Assembly (NCBI RefSeq): GCF_964340395.1
Contig: NC_135555.1
Coordinates: forward strand, 12,198,746 to 12,262,745
Source of the DNA: Glandiceps talaboti
Lineage: Eukaryota > Hemichordata > Enteropneusta > Spengelidae
Length of the DNA: 64,000 nucleotides
Reading direction: 5' to 3'
The notes under the pieces are model-generated. The model saw only the letters and a list, made by a program, of their open reading frames with translations. It searched no databases and was not told the DNA's origin. The translations under genes and the position numbers were made by a program. Shown here piece by piece: positions 51,043 through 63,138 of this stretch (position 1 is the stretch's first letter; each line of letters begins with the position of its first letter).

Positions 51043-52504
51043 TTGTTTATATTAAATTCGTGTATGAAATGACCAAGTAATGATCAGAACACTTGCAATG
51101 AAACTGAAATATTGGTTATATTTGGTTTTGAGATGAAACAGATCATTGTAAATGGTGCACACTTTTGAATAAATCTTAACTATTAAAGCTCTTTTATCAA
51201 AGATGTAGTATTTCCAGTTATTGCAGTCGAATCAAGATAAATAGCCTTCAGTTATACAAAACATGGCACAATATATTCAGCTTTATACCGCCCTTAAAAA
51301 AACATTGTCATCTTAGAATTCCTAGCAAGTATGCTTCCATTTGCAAAAAAACACAATTAACATGTGTTTAACATACAAAAATGTAGTAGTTGGAACAAAG
51401 TATATATGATTCAGTATGAAACAAAAAGTAACCCCCTCCCACCATCGATAAAAACAAAAGAAATGGTGTCTTTTATATAGTTCTTTGGTATTATTTCATT
51501 TATTATATCCACTTTCAGGTGATAAAAAAATTCACTTGGTTTAGTATTTTCAGCCCCTCACTTACATGTACATGATTGTCCTTTTTACTCTGCTTATTCA
51601 GTTCTGTTATTCTTTAATACATCCACTGTATCCATGGGTATTTAAAACTATCAGTATCACACCATACAAGTATAGACAAATAGCTTCACAATAGTATACA
51701 ATACTATATATCCCTTATCGGTCCCAACACATTGATTGTTATCATTGTGCATACAAAAACACACAAAAAATTTCCTTTACTTCAATGAACAATTATTTCC
51801 TACTTCCAATCAAGGACTGCTTCCTGACAAGTTCTGACAGCTTCTAATGTTCCTGCAAACTTGTGATAGCTTACAATATTCTGGCTAAATAGGAAGTTGT
51901 ATGTGTTTTTAATTAAAGAAAAACTCCGGCCACACTTATTTCTGCCTTTAGTATTAGTACACTTGTATTGATTACTGCTATCAACTTACATACAAGTGTG
52001 GGTGATAAAATAGCATCTTTGTAACTTTATACTCAACTTTTGAAATCTTGGAATGAAGCCATAGTGCACTTGATATATTTTTGGCAACTTTGGACATTTC
52101 CAATCTGATGTTGTGAAATCGGCTAGATGTCTTTATTTACCTCTATTTCCATCATTTTGTGTTGTTTGTTTTTTTCTATGTGATTGCCACCTTCCCATAT
52201 CTGACCCTGTGTAATGGGAAATCTCATTTGAATCTCAAGGATCTTGAAAGGTTTCTCCAACCAATCAGCATGCTTCTTTCAAAATCGCCACCACCAACGG
52301 GTCGTGTTGTCAACGCAATATTCTGTGTGTATGTTTTTTGTTGTTGTTTTTTTCAATTCCTCCAGTATGCACAGCTGCCAACCTAACTCAAAAGCGTGAG
52401 ATTCAAACATGATTTTCTATTACACATGGTCAGATGTAGGAAGAATAGGAAGATCACCCGGAACAAAACAAACAACACAAAATGATGGAAATAGAGGTAA
52501 ACAA

Positions 52505-53630
52505 GCCATTGAGAATGACATAGTCCCCGCTATGATTGGGTTTTAAGGAATTAGCACTACTCTGATCACGCAACAACACTTGTGAACCTAAATCAAACAG
52601 ACTTAGATATGTTGTGTCTGCTTGTCGGACATGGAACATGCCTACAACAATAAAGGATTGGTCGGGTATGGGGGATCATATCAATATGAAAATGGATATG
52701 CAAATGTATGTCATAGAACACTGTCCTAATACCAACTCTGAATGAGATCTGTTCAAGCATGTCTGAGTTATGGCTTTGGACATGGAAAATTCACAAACAA
52801 AATGGCTGCCAGGCAGCCATATTGGATCGTATCATGACGAAAATGGATATGCACATGTATGTCATAGAACACTGTCCTAATACCAACTTTGAATGAGATC
52901 TGTTCAAGCATGTCTGAGTTATGGCTTTGGACATGGAAAATTTGCAAACAAAATGGCTGCCAGGCAGCCATATTGGATCGTATCACAATGAAAATGGATA
53001 TGCACATGTATGTCATAGAACACTGTCCTAAAACCAACTTTGAATGAGATCTGTTCAAGCATGTCTGAGTTATGGCTTTGGACATGGAAAATTTGCAAAC
53101 AAAATGGCTGCCAGGCAGCCATATTGGATCGTATCACAATGAAAATGGATATGCACATGTATGTCATAGAACACTGTCCTAAAACCAACTTTGAATGAGA
53201 TCTGTTCAAGCATGTCTAAGTTATGGCTTTGGACATGAAAATTCACAAACAAAATGGCTACCAGGCGGCCATATTGGATCGTATCATGACAACAATGAAT
53301 ATGCACATATATGCCATAGAACACTGTCCTAATACCAACTCTGAATGAGATCTGTGTGAGCATGTCTGAGTTATGGCTTTAGACAGGGAAAATTCGCAAA
53401 CAAAATGGCTGCTAGGCGGCCATATTGGATCGTATCATAAAACAAATTGACGTGCATATGTATGCCATAGCATGTTGCTCCTGTACCAAGTTTGAAAAAA
53501 ATCGGTACAGGCATCTCCAAGAAACGGCTGCGGACGGACGGACGGACGGATGCACGGACGCACGGACGCACGGACGGACAGACGGAACCCAATCCATAAG
53601 TCCCCGTTCCGGACTTCGTCCGCGGGGACT
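52505..53630. mobile_element. 1.1 kb inserted element with 5-bp target-site duplication and a tandem core
   Basis: Flanked by AACAA at 52500-52504 and 53631-53635. Deleting the element and one AACAA restores GAGGTAAACAAAGACATC, which matches the uninterrupted left arm of the host element (GAGGTAAATAAAGACATC). AGTCCCCGC (52522-52530) and GCGGGGACT (53622-53630) are exact reverse complements near the ends, followed inward by ATTGGGTT and AACCCAAT. The interior is about five 151-bp tandem units (52692, 52843, 52994, 53145, 53295, partial 53445) and a (GGAC)n tract at 53532-53580. No protein is encoded. Confidence 0.85.
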
Positions 53631-53679
53631 AACAAAGACATCTAGCCACTTTCACCACATCAGATTTTAATCAGATTGG

Positions 53680-53776
53680 GGGCATTTCCTACAAAGGTTT
53701 ATGGGAAAACTGCTGGTTATAACAACATTTTCCATAACACCAGCAGTTTTCCCATAAACCATTGTAGGAAATGCCC
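53680..53776. repeat. Strong hairpin, arms about 38 bp
   Basis: GGGCATTTCCTACAAAGGTT ... GCTGGTTAT pairs with AACACCAGC ... AACCATTGTAGGAAATGCCC with very few mismatches around a loop of about 15 bases. It lies in the right arm of the older inverted-repeat element. Confidence 0.9.
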
Positions 53777-54452
53777 AAAATGGTAAAGATGCTATTTCAG
53801 AATAATATTTCATCCCCCAAAATTGTATGTTAATTGATAGCAGTATTCAATACAAGTGTGTTACAGGCAGAAATAAACATTATCGAACTTTTTCTTTCGT
53901 TTATTTTTAAATTTTATTAAATAGACTGAAACAACTTCCAATTTGTATAAAGGAACATTATTTTTGAAATGAAATCAAACTGTACATGATTTCATTTTAT
54001 ATTTGTAACTTTAACTGAAATGTCAACTCTGCTTTGCTTTGTTCTTGCATCATGATTGATAATAATAATGACTTCTGACAGATATCCAACTGTGGACATT
54101 GTATATGTACAAACAGGGTGGGATCTCTGTGTTGACATGATTTATCTCCACTATTTTTGAGTGAAATGACATTAATGTTCTTTAAGCACTTAATATGTGT
54201 CAGAACAAACTTGTGCTAACTACCATAATCTGTTTGGCCCTTAATCTGAATCAACCAGCACTCACATAATGGAAGCGTCAATAGGGCTGGAAAACACAAT
54301 GTATCTTACAGTATGGCACTATGCAATCAACACATCAACCTGTGCTCGTCGGACTGGCAGATCAAAATATATACATATATATATATTTAGCAATAATCAG
54401 ATATTGATTTCCTAAACTGAAATGCTTGATTTTATGGACAGACATGTTTTTG

Positions 54453-54727
54453 GTGGGGTAGGGTGTAAGGCTGGAATCGTGATAATCAAACAGTTAGAGT
54501 GGCCAGCTTGGAATCTGTATGGTGCTAATTTGCATCTCATGTTTATTTCTGACATCCTTTGGCGCAATTTTAATCATGATCGTGCCTCAGTCAACCAAGC
54601 TGTATAATGTTGGACCAGATAGGATAGAGGTGGTGAGTGAATGCACATACAATGGCTGCAATGGATTGTATTGCAGGCTGTTGTGTCACTATAGGTCCAT
54701 GCCAGGAGTAATATTTGTAAAGTGTTT
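54453..54727 (-). mobile_element. SINE-like repeat, copy 3
   Basis: The reverse complement reads ATTACTCCTGGCATGGACC, TATAGTGACACAACAGCC, CACCTCTATCCTATCTGGTC, TACAGCTTGGTTGACTGAGG and CATGATTAAAATTGCGCC. This is the same order as copies 1 and 2, without their first 60 bp. The open frames 54422-54607 and 54519-54734 lie mostly within this repeat. Confidence 0.75.
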
Positions 54728-54739
54728 CAGTTGAGCAAT

Positions 54740-56050
54740 GTGTGGGGATACCCTATTTAAAAGTATCATTTTTGCCATTACTGGCTACTCTCCTGTATCT
54801 TAATGGCTAGAGAGTTCTGAATTGGCCTGTTAACAATCCCATCACATATGCATATGCAAAAAAAGGGTAATTCACTCTTAGCCGTCTTTCATCTCAGACA
54901 TTTTTGTACCCTCCTTGCATAGCATTACCATATTTAACCTTGCATAAATATCACTAAAAATAGTGCCATTGGCATTGTAACACAACTATACAGTTCTGAT
55001 AAATTTTCAGTGATATCTATTACCATATAGCATAAAGGGGAGACAATGGTAAAATGTATATGACAAACTCAGGTGGGTAGATATCACCTACATGCACTAT
55101 ATGACAACTTGCCAAAGAAAATTATCAGTTTACACTATAAGTTATAACATTATGATTATTTCAATGCATTTTTTTGGATTGAGAACTCAGGTGGGTAGAC
55201 CTATAAATACCTACATTACTTTTGTACATGTAACAAAACGGTAGCTTGCAAATGCTAACATTTAAAGGTTACGCTATGTTTCACAACACTTTGTTCAAAT
55301 TCAAAACTCTGATAGGAAACTTTCCATATGACATCATTTGAAAACTTACATCAAGTTTGTACACAGCAACAGTATTCTAAATTTAGGAAAAAAAAAAGAG
55401 AGGAGAATTTTTGCAGAGGTGGATTAATACTAAGGTACTATGTACACAACAACTGAAATCACAGATCATAGATCATTCAGTGTTGTAAAATTTTGAGATA
55501 AAGTCACAAAGAAATACCTGGAAAATGAATTTGAAATTTAGATAACCTTTCTTCATATGATGAGTCACCATTTGGAACAGTTTCCTCAAAATTCCCCAAA
55601 TTTGACATTTCTATGAATGGAGCTGTTGCTATCACAAGAATTATCCGAACTCAACCACAACTGACGACATTACTTGTAGATGCAGTTCTTTACATGTCAA
55701 TAAATGATGATCAAATAAGTCAAACTTATACACCCCGAAAGCTTAAATTTAAAAAAATTCAAGGGAAATGGTACAGTTAAAGAGGGTCGTGAATTATCTA
55801 TTACAAGTTGACAACAAAACATTGCACGATATCTTGGGTAAATATTAGTTAAAACTTAATAAAAACCACAACAGCAACAAAAACCATGTTAAGTATATAT
55901 ACTTCAAATGATTTTATCCGCCTACACAGTGTTTAATGTCAGCTATTTGTATAAAGGTTCACCACAAGTGTTAGGAGTTTAATTCTTGTCACCATTGATT
56001 GTTTAATGAGAATATCAAATCTTCCTACGCAACACATCCACCTTTTCTCT
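54740..56050. other. No gene recognised
   Basis: AT-rich; short repeated phrases such as ACTCAGGTGGGTAGA occur near 55070, 55190 and 56817. No coding evidence. Confidence 0.5.
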
Positions 56051-56089
56051 TAACTACTCTTCTTAAATACCAAACTCATTGACCCCAGT

Positions 56090-56790
56090 CTCCAGTTACA
56101 CTCCCCTATCACTATAGTGACATTCCCCTAGGCCCTCTCTCTATTGTATAAAACTCATTCATCATACCCCTCTCATCTAGTTGCATTCCTCTAAGTTGAG
56201 TTGTACCATTCACATATTCCCCATTGCATTCCCCTATGTCGAGTTGTACCATTCACATATTCCCCAATCTCCAGTTACACTCCCCTATGATCACTTATAT
56301 AGTTACATTCCCCTCTCTCCAATTGTATCAAGCCAATTCACACATACCCCTCTCATCTAGTTGCATTCCCCTAAGTCGAGTTGTACCATTCACATATTCC
56401 CTGTTGCATTCCCCTAAGTCGAGTTGTACCATTTACAATATATTCCCCAACCTCCAGTTACACAGCCCTATCACTTATTGTATGTAGTTACATGCCCCTC
56501 TCTCAAATTGTATCAAGCTCTTTCACACATTCCCCTCTCATCTAGTTGCATCCCCCATGTCCAGTTCTACCATTTACAATATATTCCCCAACCTCCAGTT
56601 ACACAGCCCTATCACTTATCGTATGTAGTTACATGCCCCTTTCTCCAATTGTATTAAGCTCATTCACACATTCCCCTCTCATCTAGTTGCATTCCCCTAT
56701 GTCGAGTTATACCACTCACACATTCCCTATCTCCAGTTACACTCCAGCCTTATATTTCCAGTTGTACCAAGCTTATCCATATATTCCCCA
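56090..56790. repeat. Imperfect CT-rich minisatellite
   Basis: Phrases CATTCCCCTCTCATCTAGTT, GTCGAGTTGTACCATTCACA and CCTCCAGTTACAC recur in order several times with unit lengths of about 135-185 bp. The open frames over it have the matching repeated peptide and no other support. Confidence 0.88.
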
Positions 56791-57329
56791 ATTTCCACTT
56801 GCCTCTATCTCTGACAAACTCAAGTGGGTAGATATTATCTACATGCCCTGTATGACAACTTGCCAAAAACAAATGATCAATTTATGATTATTTCACCACA
56901 TTTTGTCAAAATGGATTGAGAACTCGGTGGTGGGTAGATGGCCAAAAATGGCCAACACAGCATACTACATATAGACCTCAAGAATACCGCTTTCCTAAAC
57001 CAAGGGGGGAGATGTCGAAGAAGTTGAAATAGATATGGCTTACAGTTCATGAACTTTAATTACCTTGTACAAGCTGTAATATAATATTTCCAGTATTCAA
57101 TTTTAGGGGCCGATAATGGTCCATAGCATATGGACTACATTAGCCACTGTCAATGTAAGGTTTATTTTATATCACCATTTCCTCTCTATCAATTTTTTCT
57201 CTGAAGATAAATATCACTACTCAAATCATCATGATGATCATTGTCATTTTAAGGTCACATCCCCCCCCTCCCCCCAAGTCAACTTGAAACTATTGTGAGC
57301 TTTCCATCATTATATCACAGACAAAGATA

Positions 57330-57420
57330 CAAGACAACACTTCCAATAAATGGGCTCTCTATTATAGTAACCAATGTTTTGACTATATGTAGACAGTCTT
57401 CATCAAGGTTAGGTAAAAAA
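57330..57420 (-). mobile_element. Possible Penelope-element 3' end fragment
   Basis: On the minus strand CTTGATGAAGACTGTC, CATATAGTC and AAAACATTGGTTAC occur in order, as in the untranslated ends of many Penelope-like elements (usually GTCGAAAC; here decayed to GTCAAAAC). No coding part nearby. Confidence 0.35.
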
Positions 57421-58384
57421 TGTAGTGATGCTAGCCGACGGGATCATCAAAACCAATACATACCACAGACCTTGAACACTTTTAATTCTGAACCATGAAT
57501 CTACATTACCCATCAATAAAGTCACTGACCCACTGGTTAGTTTTAATATTGCTATTCCACCATTACTAATTTATTTACCCAGCAAAGTATTATCCAAATA
57601 TATTTTACAAGAAAACGAGGCAAATTCTATCTATCAGGTTCTTGATAATGATGTAATACTACATCTAGTCTGGGACTTACGATATTTCATTTCTGACTTT
57701 GGTGTCTTCTAGCCGTTATGCTACATTCAGTCAGTATCATTATTTTATAGTACCAATACATATATTTCTGACAAGAATGTTAAATATTTGTAATTCCTCC
57801 CACATATAAAGTACCCATGTCAAACATTTTTACAACACTTTTCTGATTTGTTGGAACTTAAAGTCGTCAGGTCAGTAAACAGTAATAATTATTTTGTGTA
57901 TCACAAGCAAGGGTTCTAATACGAGAAATGAGTTACTGTTTGGCAATATGAAGCCTTGTAGAATCCTCTCACTCATTTCATTCTCTCCCTTTTTTTGGTA
58001 TATTTGTTTTTAATTTCCCAATATTAAATATCGCCGGAAAAAATCAAAGAAAATGTCTTTGGCTTTTGGGCAAATTTGTCAATGTTTTCCCTGAACTAAG
58101 TAACAACAGTGGCAGACCCTCTTGTAATTTCTGTGTGTCATTTTATGCAAATTCATCAAAATAAGGTAATTAAGAAGGGTGAATATATGAAATGTACATA
58201 TGCTTTTATGTAAATATATTATCAGTATTCTCTGTGAACTGACAAGGTGCCACAATATCTTGTAAATTTTGAGCAACCTGTCTTGATACAATGGAAATCA
58301 TATTCTGACAACGTATCCTCTTTCTACTTGGAGGGTATTTGTTTGTACATAAGTTAGAATAATTAGGATTAATGGTATCACAAC

Positions 58385-58475
58385 AGACAATATAATAGCC
58401 AGTTAATGTTTTAAGTGCATTATAATGTAGAAGAATCCAGCAGGGAAAAGGTTATCGTATATTTATATATTTATC
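58385..58475. repeat. Inverted repeat I, left copy
   Basis: AATAGCCAGTTAATGTTTTAAGTGCATTATAATGTAGAAGAATCCAGCAGGGAAAAGGTTATCG in parts matches 60070-60165 in inverse orientation at roughly 90 percent. The two copies enclose about 1.6 kb and could be ends of a non-autonomous element or two independent copies. Confidence 0.8.
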
Positions 58476-59067
58476 TTAACAGACACATGACCCCTCATAC
58501 CTGTAACCTGTCTTGTATCCAAACAGTATACATGAGGGGGCAGTTGTTCCTCGTGTGAAAAATTCCAAGGAGAAAGTATTTAGCTCAAGCGGAATTTCAC
58601 AAATAAGGGTGGAGTACATGCATGTAGGTGGACTAGGTACTTCAAACTTTGATGAGTGGGTTGGATTCAAGTTTAGCTTGCATTCCTCAGTCTCATACAG
58701 GTTTCTGTGGTCTTCACAATTTTTATGGTAAAACCAGTTAAGTTTTGAAAAGGATAGATACCTGTGTACTGATTACACAGAAACTGAGAAAAAACCCTAT
58801 CTTTTGAGATTTTGGAATGCTTGTAGCTTTTTATTGAACTGCCAATATCAGAGTTTCATGAATCATTTCTCTATACTCACAACATCTTTCACATCCTTGG
58901 AAATTTTCCTTCATCATCATCATTATCATTATCATCATCAGCATTGATGTGAATGAGAGAATTGATACCTGCACCTGAGAAAATATTTGTGTCATGGGAA
59001 TTTTTGTAGCTTGACGTCACATGGTATTTACCTGGATTGGAATGCAATAACTGGAAATACTACAGAA

Positions 59068-59262
59068 ATTCTCAGTACCTGCAATAGCATTTTACCTCCT
59101 GCTAGAGGGTCAAAATAGAACAAGAAGGTCGACTTATTCTCACACATGCCTATAGTAATACATGTGAAGTGTGCAGAAATTATGGTGTTGACCAAGAAAT
59201 TGAATGTTCATTATTTTTATGATGTGCCTAGACAGTAATATTCTATTTCAGGTACCAAGAAT
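59068..59262 (+). repeat. Dispersed repeat family H, copy 2
   Basis: Matches 34790-34985 in inverse orientation. Lies between the two copies of inverted repeat I. Confidence 0.7.
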
Positions 59263-60069
59263 TGATTAAAATTGACTCGATTTGTACCATGACATAATAT
59301 GACAGAACCCCAAGACTCAGGATGTATACTCAGTATATTTGCATGTATGCTTGCAGTGTTCTCCGCAGCCGTACTTTGATCGCTACACTCATGAATATGC
59401 AGCAGAAAACACTGCAAGCACAAGTACAAATATCCCTGAGTACCAACAACACTGGAACTCACATATATATTGTTTCCATGTGATTCTAACCAGAAAATGT
59501 CACAACTTTGGAATAATAACATCATCGCTAGTGTACTAACACACTTAAGTATGTTAATGTAAGGTTATAACGACAATATACTATTAGAGGTCATCTTAGG
59601 TAGACGATACCTCTTATTTATTAAAATGAAGTTCAGGAGTTATAGTTAAAACAAAGTGGGCAAATTCTTGCAGAATTCATGCAGTCTCCCATATGTTGAA
59701 TGTTGAATCATAGCTTTTGAGGACAACCAAGTGATGTGACTACAGAACATAATAAGTAGGTTTAACTAATTTACCATCCTAAACTAAACCACTAGATTAT
59801 CATAAACAGATTGAATAGATCAAATTCAGTTTTGCATTATATATACATGGTTATCTGACTCATATATTTGAGTGTACATCTATAAACAATAAATAGAGAC
59901 TATATCTATCTCACAAGTCAAATACAACATGTAGAGTGATTGGCCCATCCTTACACAATGGGTGTTACCATAGCCCTATATGCTTTGTGGTCAGATCAAA
60001 CTGTTTACATGAACAATTTGGATTTTAGTAATCTAATATTATTGCTCAGACACTTAACTGTTAACATGT

Positions 60070-60165
60070 GAATTTATATAAATATACGATAACCTTTTCC
60101 CTGCTGGATTCTTCTACATTTCTACATAATGCACTTAAAACATTAACTGGCTATTATATTGTGCT
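60070..60165. repeat. Inverted repeat I, right copy
   Basis: ATATACGATAACCTTTTCCC ... TGCACTTAAAACATTAACTGG is the inverse of 58385-58475, with a short insertion (TTCTACA). Confidence 0.8.
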
Positions 60166-60182
60166 ATCAGTATTTTATAACA

Positions 60183-60545
60183 ATGTTATTGTTAGTTATT
60201 ATTCAGCACTTTCCAACACTGTGCTCAGACCACTCTAAATAGTTTATAATTACTATCCTGGCATGGACCTAGAGTGGCACAATGTCAGTTACAATTGTAT
60301 TCCTCAACTCCCAGAGGAGCATACAATACATCATAGCCTCTGTAAGGCACATAGGACTAAATCATTCACATCTATAACCTCAATCTTTTCCACGGTCCAC
60401 AATTATACAACTGGGTTGACTGGGGGAAAAATGGAAATGCTGATCTTGTACAAGGACTTTAGCCACTCAGAAACAATGTCAGCCACAAGGTTACAGATTC
60501 AAAGATGGGTACTCCAACCCTTTGACCGTCACGACTCCACAACTA
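60183..60545 (+). mobile_element. SINE-like repeat, copy 2
   Basis: More diverged copy of 44932-45262: TATTCAGCACTTTCC, CCTCAACTCCCAGAGGAGCA, CAACTGGGTTGACTGGGG, AAGGACTTTAGCCACTCAG and CACGACTCCACAA occur in order. The 107-codon open frame 60263-60586 is mostly this repeat and is not a gene. Confidence 0.8.
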
Positions 60546-61142
60546 TAAATGCGGAAGGGTTGGAAATTTTGGCAGTGAGTAGGTAATATCTAATCGAGTT
60601 CTCCCAATATTGGAATTTTGTACAGGGTTTCCCATCAAACTGATAGTATGACAATTCAGCATCTCATGAGTAGCCTCTTCAAATAAAAACTCATCGAATG
60701 TATGAGTACTGAAACTCAATTACCTTTACAATTAAACTGTATCTGATGGAAACCCCTGACTTTCTATTGGACTTTTTATTGAATTTTCTTGAACTTTTGA
60801 AAGAGAGAGATCACGACTGAAGTGTGTGGTCCATTCATACACTGTACCTTGTACTATCATTTGCTGATAATTACCTACTTTGTACAAACACTACATGAAT
60901 CATTCAAAACTCCTCAACTCACTTCATAGATAACTGTTCATATATCAATTATGGGTATAACAAAATTCCAACATGTTACGATGGGAGAGTTATACATTGA
61001 AGCAAATAGTTGTAACAGTTATAGTATAGATTACTAGAATCGAATAACTGGCTTTTGAATGCTTTTGAATCTGGCAATCAGTCTTACGACTAGGAAAATC
61101 TGATTTTTAGCACGACTTTTTATGTTGAATTTTAAAGTAGGT

Positions 61143-61605
61143 CAAATAAAAAACCTGTCTGTTTATGATAACCTGACCACCCTAGTTTAAACCCCCCCTC
61201 CCCCCCCCCCCCCCCCCCAATCACCCCTAAACATTTTTTTAGCAGCAAAATGCTAAAAGTTACTTTTATTTCCATGTACACCTTCACATCATCTATGGTC
61301 ACTTAAAAAAAAAATTGGATTCCAGAGAGAAACCAGGTCTTTTTAGACTATAACAGTACAGTCTGTATAACATGTTCGTCTACTTAACTTATAATTATCT
61401 TCATTTACTTCATCACACCTCATCAAACTCTCATGGAAGAGAGAGATTACGACTGAAGTGTGTGACCAACGAGTATCTTATCTTGGGGTCGAAGTAATTT
61501 TAAACAACTTAAAGTAAAATCAAATCAAATCCTGACCTACTATTTTCTGAAGTCATGTTCACAGAAACAAACATTTTATTTTTATTTTGGCTTACCACCA
61601 ATAGC
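61143..61605 (+). mobile_element. MITE-like element, family G, copy 2
   Basis: Inverse-orientation relative of 30715-31145, with terminal inverted repeats (TCAAATAAAAAACCTGTCTG at the left; AAACAAACATTTTATTTTTA at the right) and the shared inner GACCAACGAGTATCTTATCTT. Contains a poly-C run at 61195-61218. A partial related stretch is at about 60805-60850. Confidence 0.6.
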
Positions 61606-62130
61606 TGTATTTAAATGTATTTCATGCAATTCAAGCATTAATATATTGTACATGTAAACCTAGATATTTTCAATATGACACAAAATTTTTACAATTTTAC
61701 AGTCTTCAGCTCGGTCTCAAACACTAATTTTCAGTAATTACCAGACTAGTACATTGTGTTCATGTACAAGAAGGCATTTTAGTCACGACTTACTTTTGTG
61801 TTTTTGTTTCCAGTGAAATAAGCGGAAATAAGTCTTTAGCGAAAATTTCCATGTTTACAGTACACATATGACATTATTGTACCCACACTTGGAAGATTTA
61901 GGTAGGACATAAACATAAATAGTGAGTGAATTATAAGCACTTATCAATGTCTGATGGATTACTATTGACATGTGCTGTTGTTAACTTCTCCGCATTATGT
62001 CTACCTACATTTGTATCTAAAAAAAAATTGGATTTCCCCGAGTAGTTGGAATGATTGCCAGATTTGAAAGCCCATGACTAGTTCTATAGTCCACAGCATC
62101 AATGATTATCAAAGTAGATTTTAATAGGGG

Positions 62131-62153
62131 AAAAAAAAAAAAAAAAAAAAAAA
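62131..62153. repeat. Poly-A run
   Basis: About 23 consecutive A bases. Confidence 0.9.
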
Positions 62154-62257
62154 ATTGTTTCTGGTCAGGACATGTTTATGGGAAGCCGTTCAGGCCAAAA
62201 GTATTTTTTTTATTTTTGCTATAGTATTTTATATTTTTCGTACTTACAAACTAATTT

Positions 62258-63065
62258 TAACAGTTTATGTACTTTTATTCCATGTTCACATTATTTTAAT
62301 TGAAATAAGTTTGCATTTATTTGAGAATATTGTTTTATTTTTCGTCAAACCAGAATTATTTTAAGGATTATATATAATTGAAAGTCAAATTATATTTTTT
62401 GTTAAAGTTTTTTATTTTATTTTTTAATTTAAAAAAAAAATTTTCAACTTTTTTTTTTTTTCTTCCCAACTTTTTTTTTTGGCCGAGTCTGATGACCAGC
62501 GCCTGTCACGAGTACGTCGTGCTCGTGACAGGCATGTCCTTCGACATCCATTACGACGTGTTTCGGCGTCAAATACACCTTCTCATTACCTTCGAAATTG
62601 GTCGCTCAAACATTATATTAGATCTCAAAACTGTTAATTTACGTGTGATAGTATCTGTTTTTTCCAACAACCGCGACTTCAGCCGCGTACATACATGTGT
62701 ACACCGTCACGTTAAGGTTATGACCGCATGTATGATGTATTACATGATGTAGTACGTAGGACACGACACGATCCATGTGCAAAGGGTAATGGTAGTTAAT
62801 CTAAAACAACTAAAGTTTGTTGCATCAATAACAATTACATTCATTATTGTGAAACTGACCAGAATTGAAATAAGATGGTACACTATAATGTGAGCGTGAG
62901 CAAAACAGCTTTAGGAACAAAAACGCGAGGAAAACGAACGCGTATTTCCAATGGGTCAGTCAGGTACTACTTCTTGTGCGAGCTCGTGTGCACATGTTGA
63001 CGTCGACCTACTGTATTACATATCAACCTAAACCAGCTTTTATCGCCTTGTTATCATCATCATCA

Positions 63066-63138
<73 letters not shown>

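Larger units (their letters stand above)
51925..53880. mobile_element. Older inverted-repeat element, split by a later insertion
   Basis: Left arm modules in order: A (51940-52030), B (52097-52135, CAATCTGATGTTGTGAAATC), C (52130-52173, TTTACCTCTATTTCCATCAT). The right arm has C' (52460-52500), then B' (53636-53672), then A' (53785-53880), all inverted. B and C are adjacent on the left, while C' and B' are 1.1 kb apart on the right because another element sits between them. Modules A and A' belong to dispersed family E (third copy at 23475-23690). Confidence 0.75.

Noticed and set aside
57370-57385. Possible donor of the missing DUSP exon that should end in CAY-TG (only ACCAATG or ACCAGTG hits here and at 49456)
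   Set aside because: Preceding codons do not encode the expected Leu-Val-His, and the 57 kb hit is in a Penelope-like fragment. The exon is taken to lie outside the window.
60263-60586. 107-codon plus-strand open frame
   Set aside because: It coincides with SINE-like copy 2.
62378-62752. 124-codon plus-strand open frame
   Set aside because: Half is poly-T-derived Phe/Leu and the rest lies in the left foldback arm; the mirrored arm does not keep the frame.
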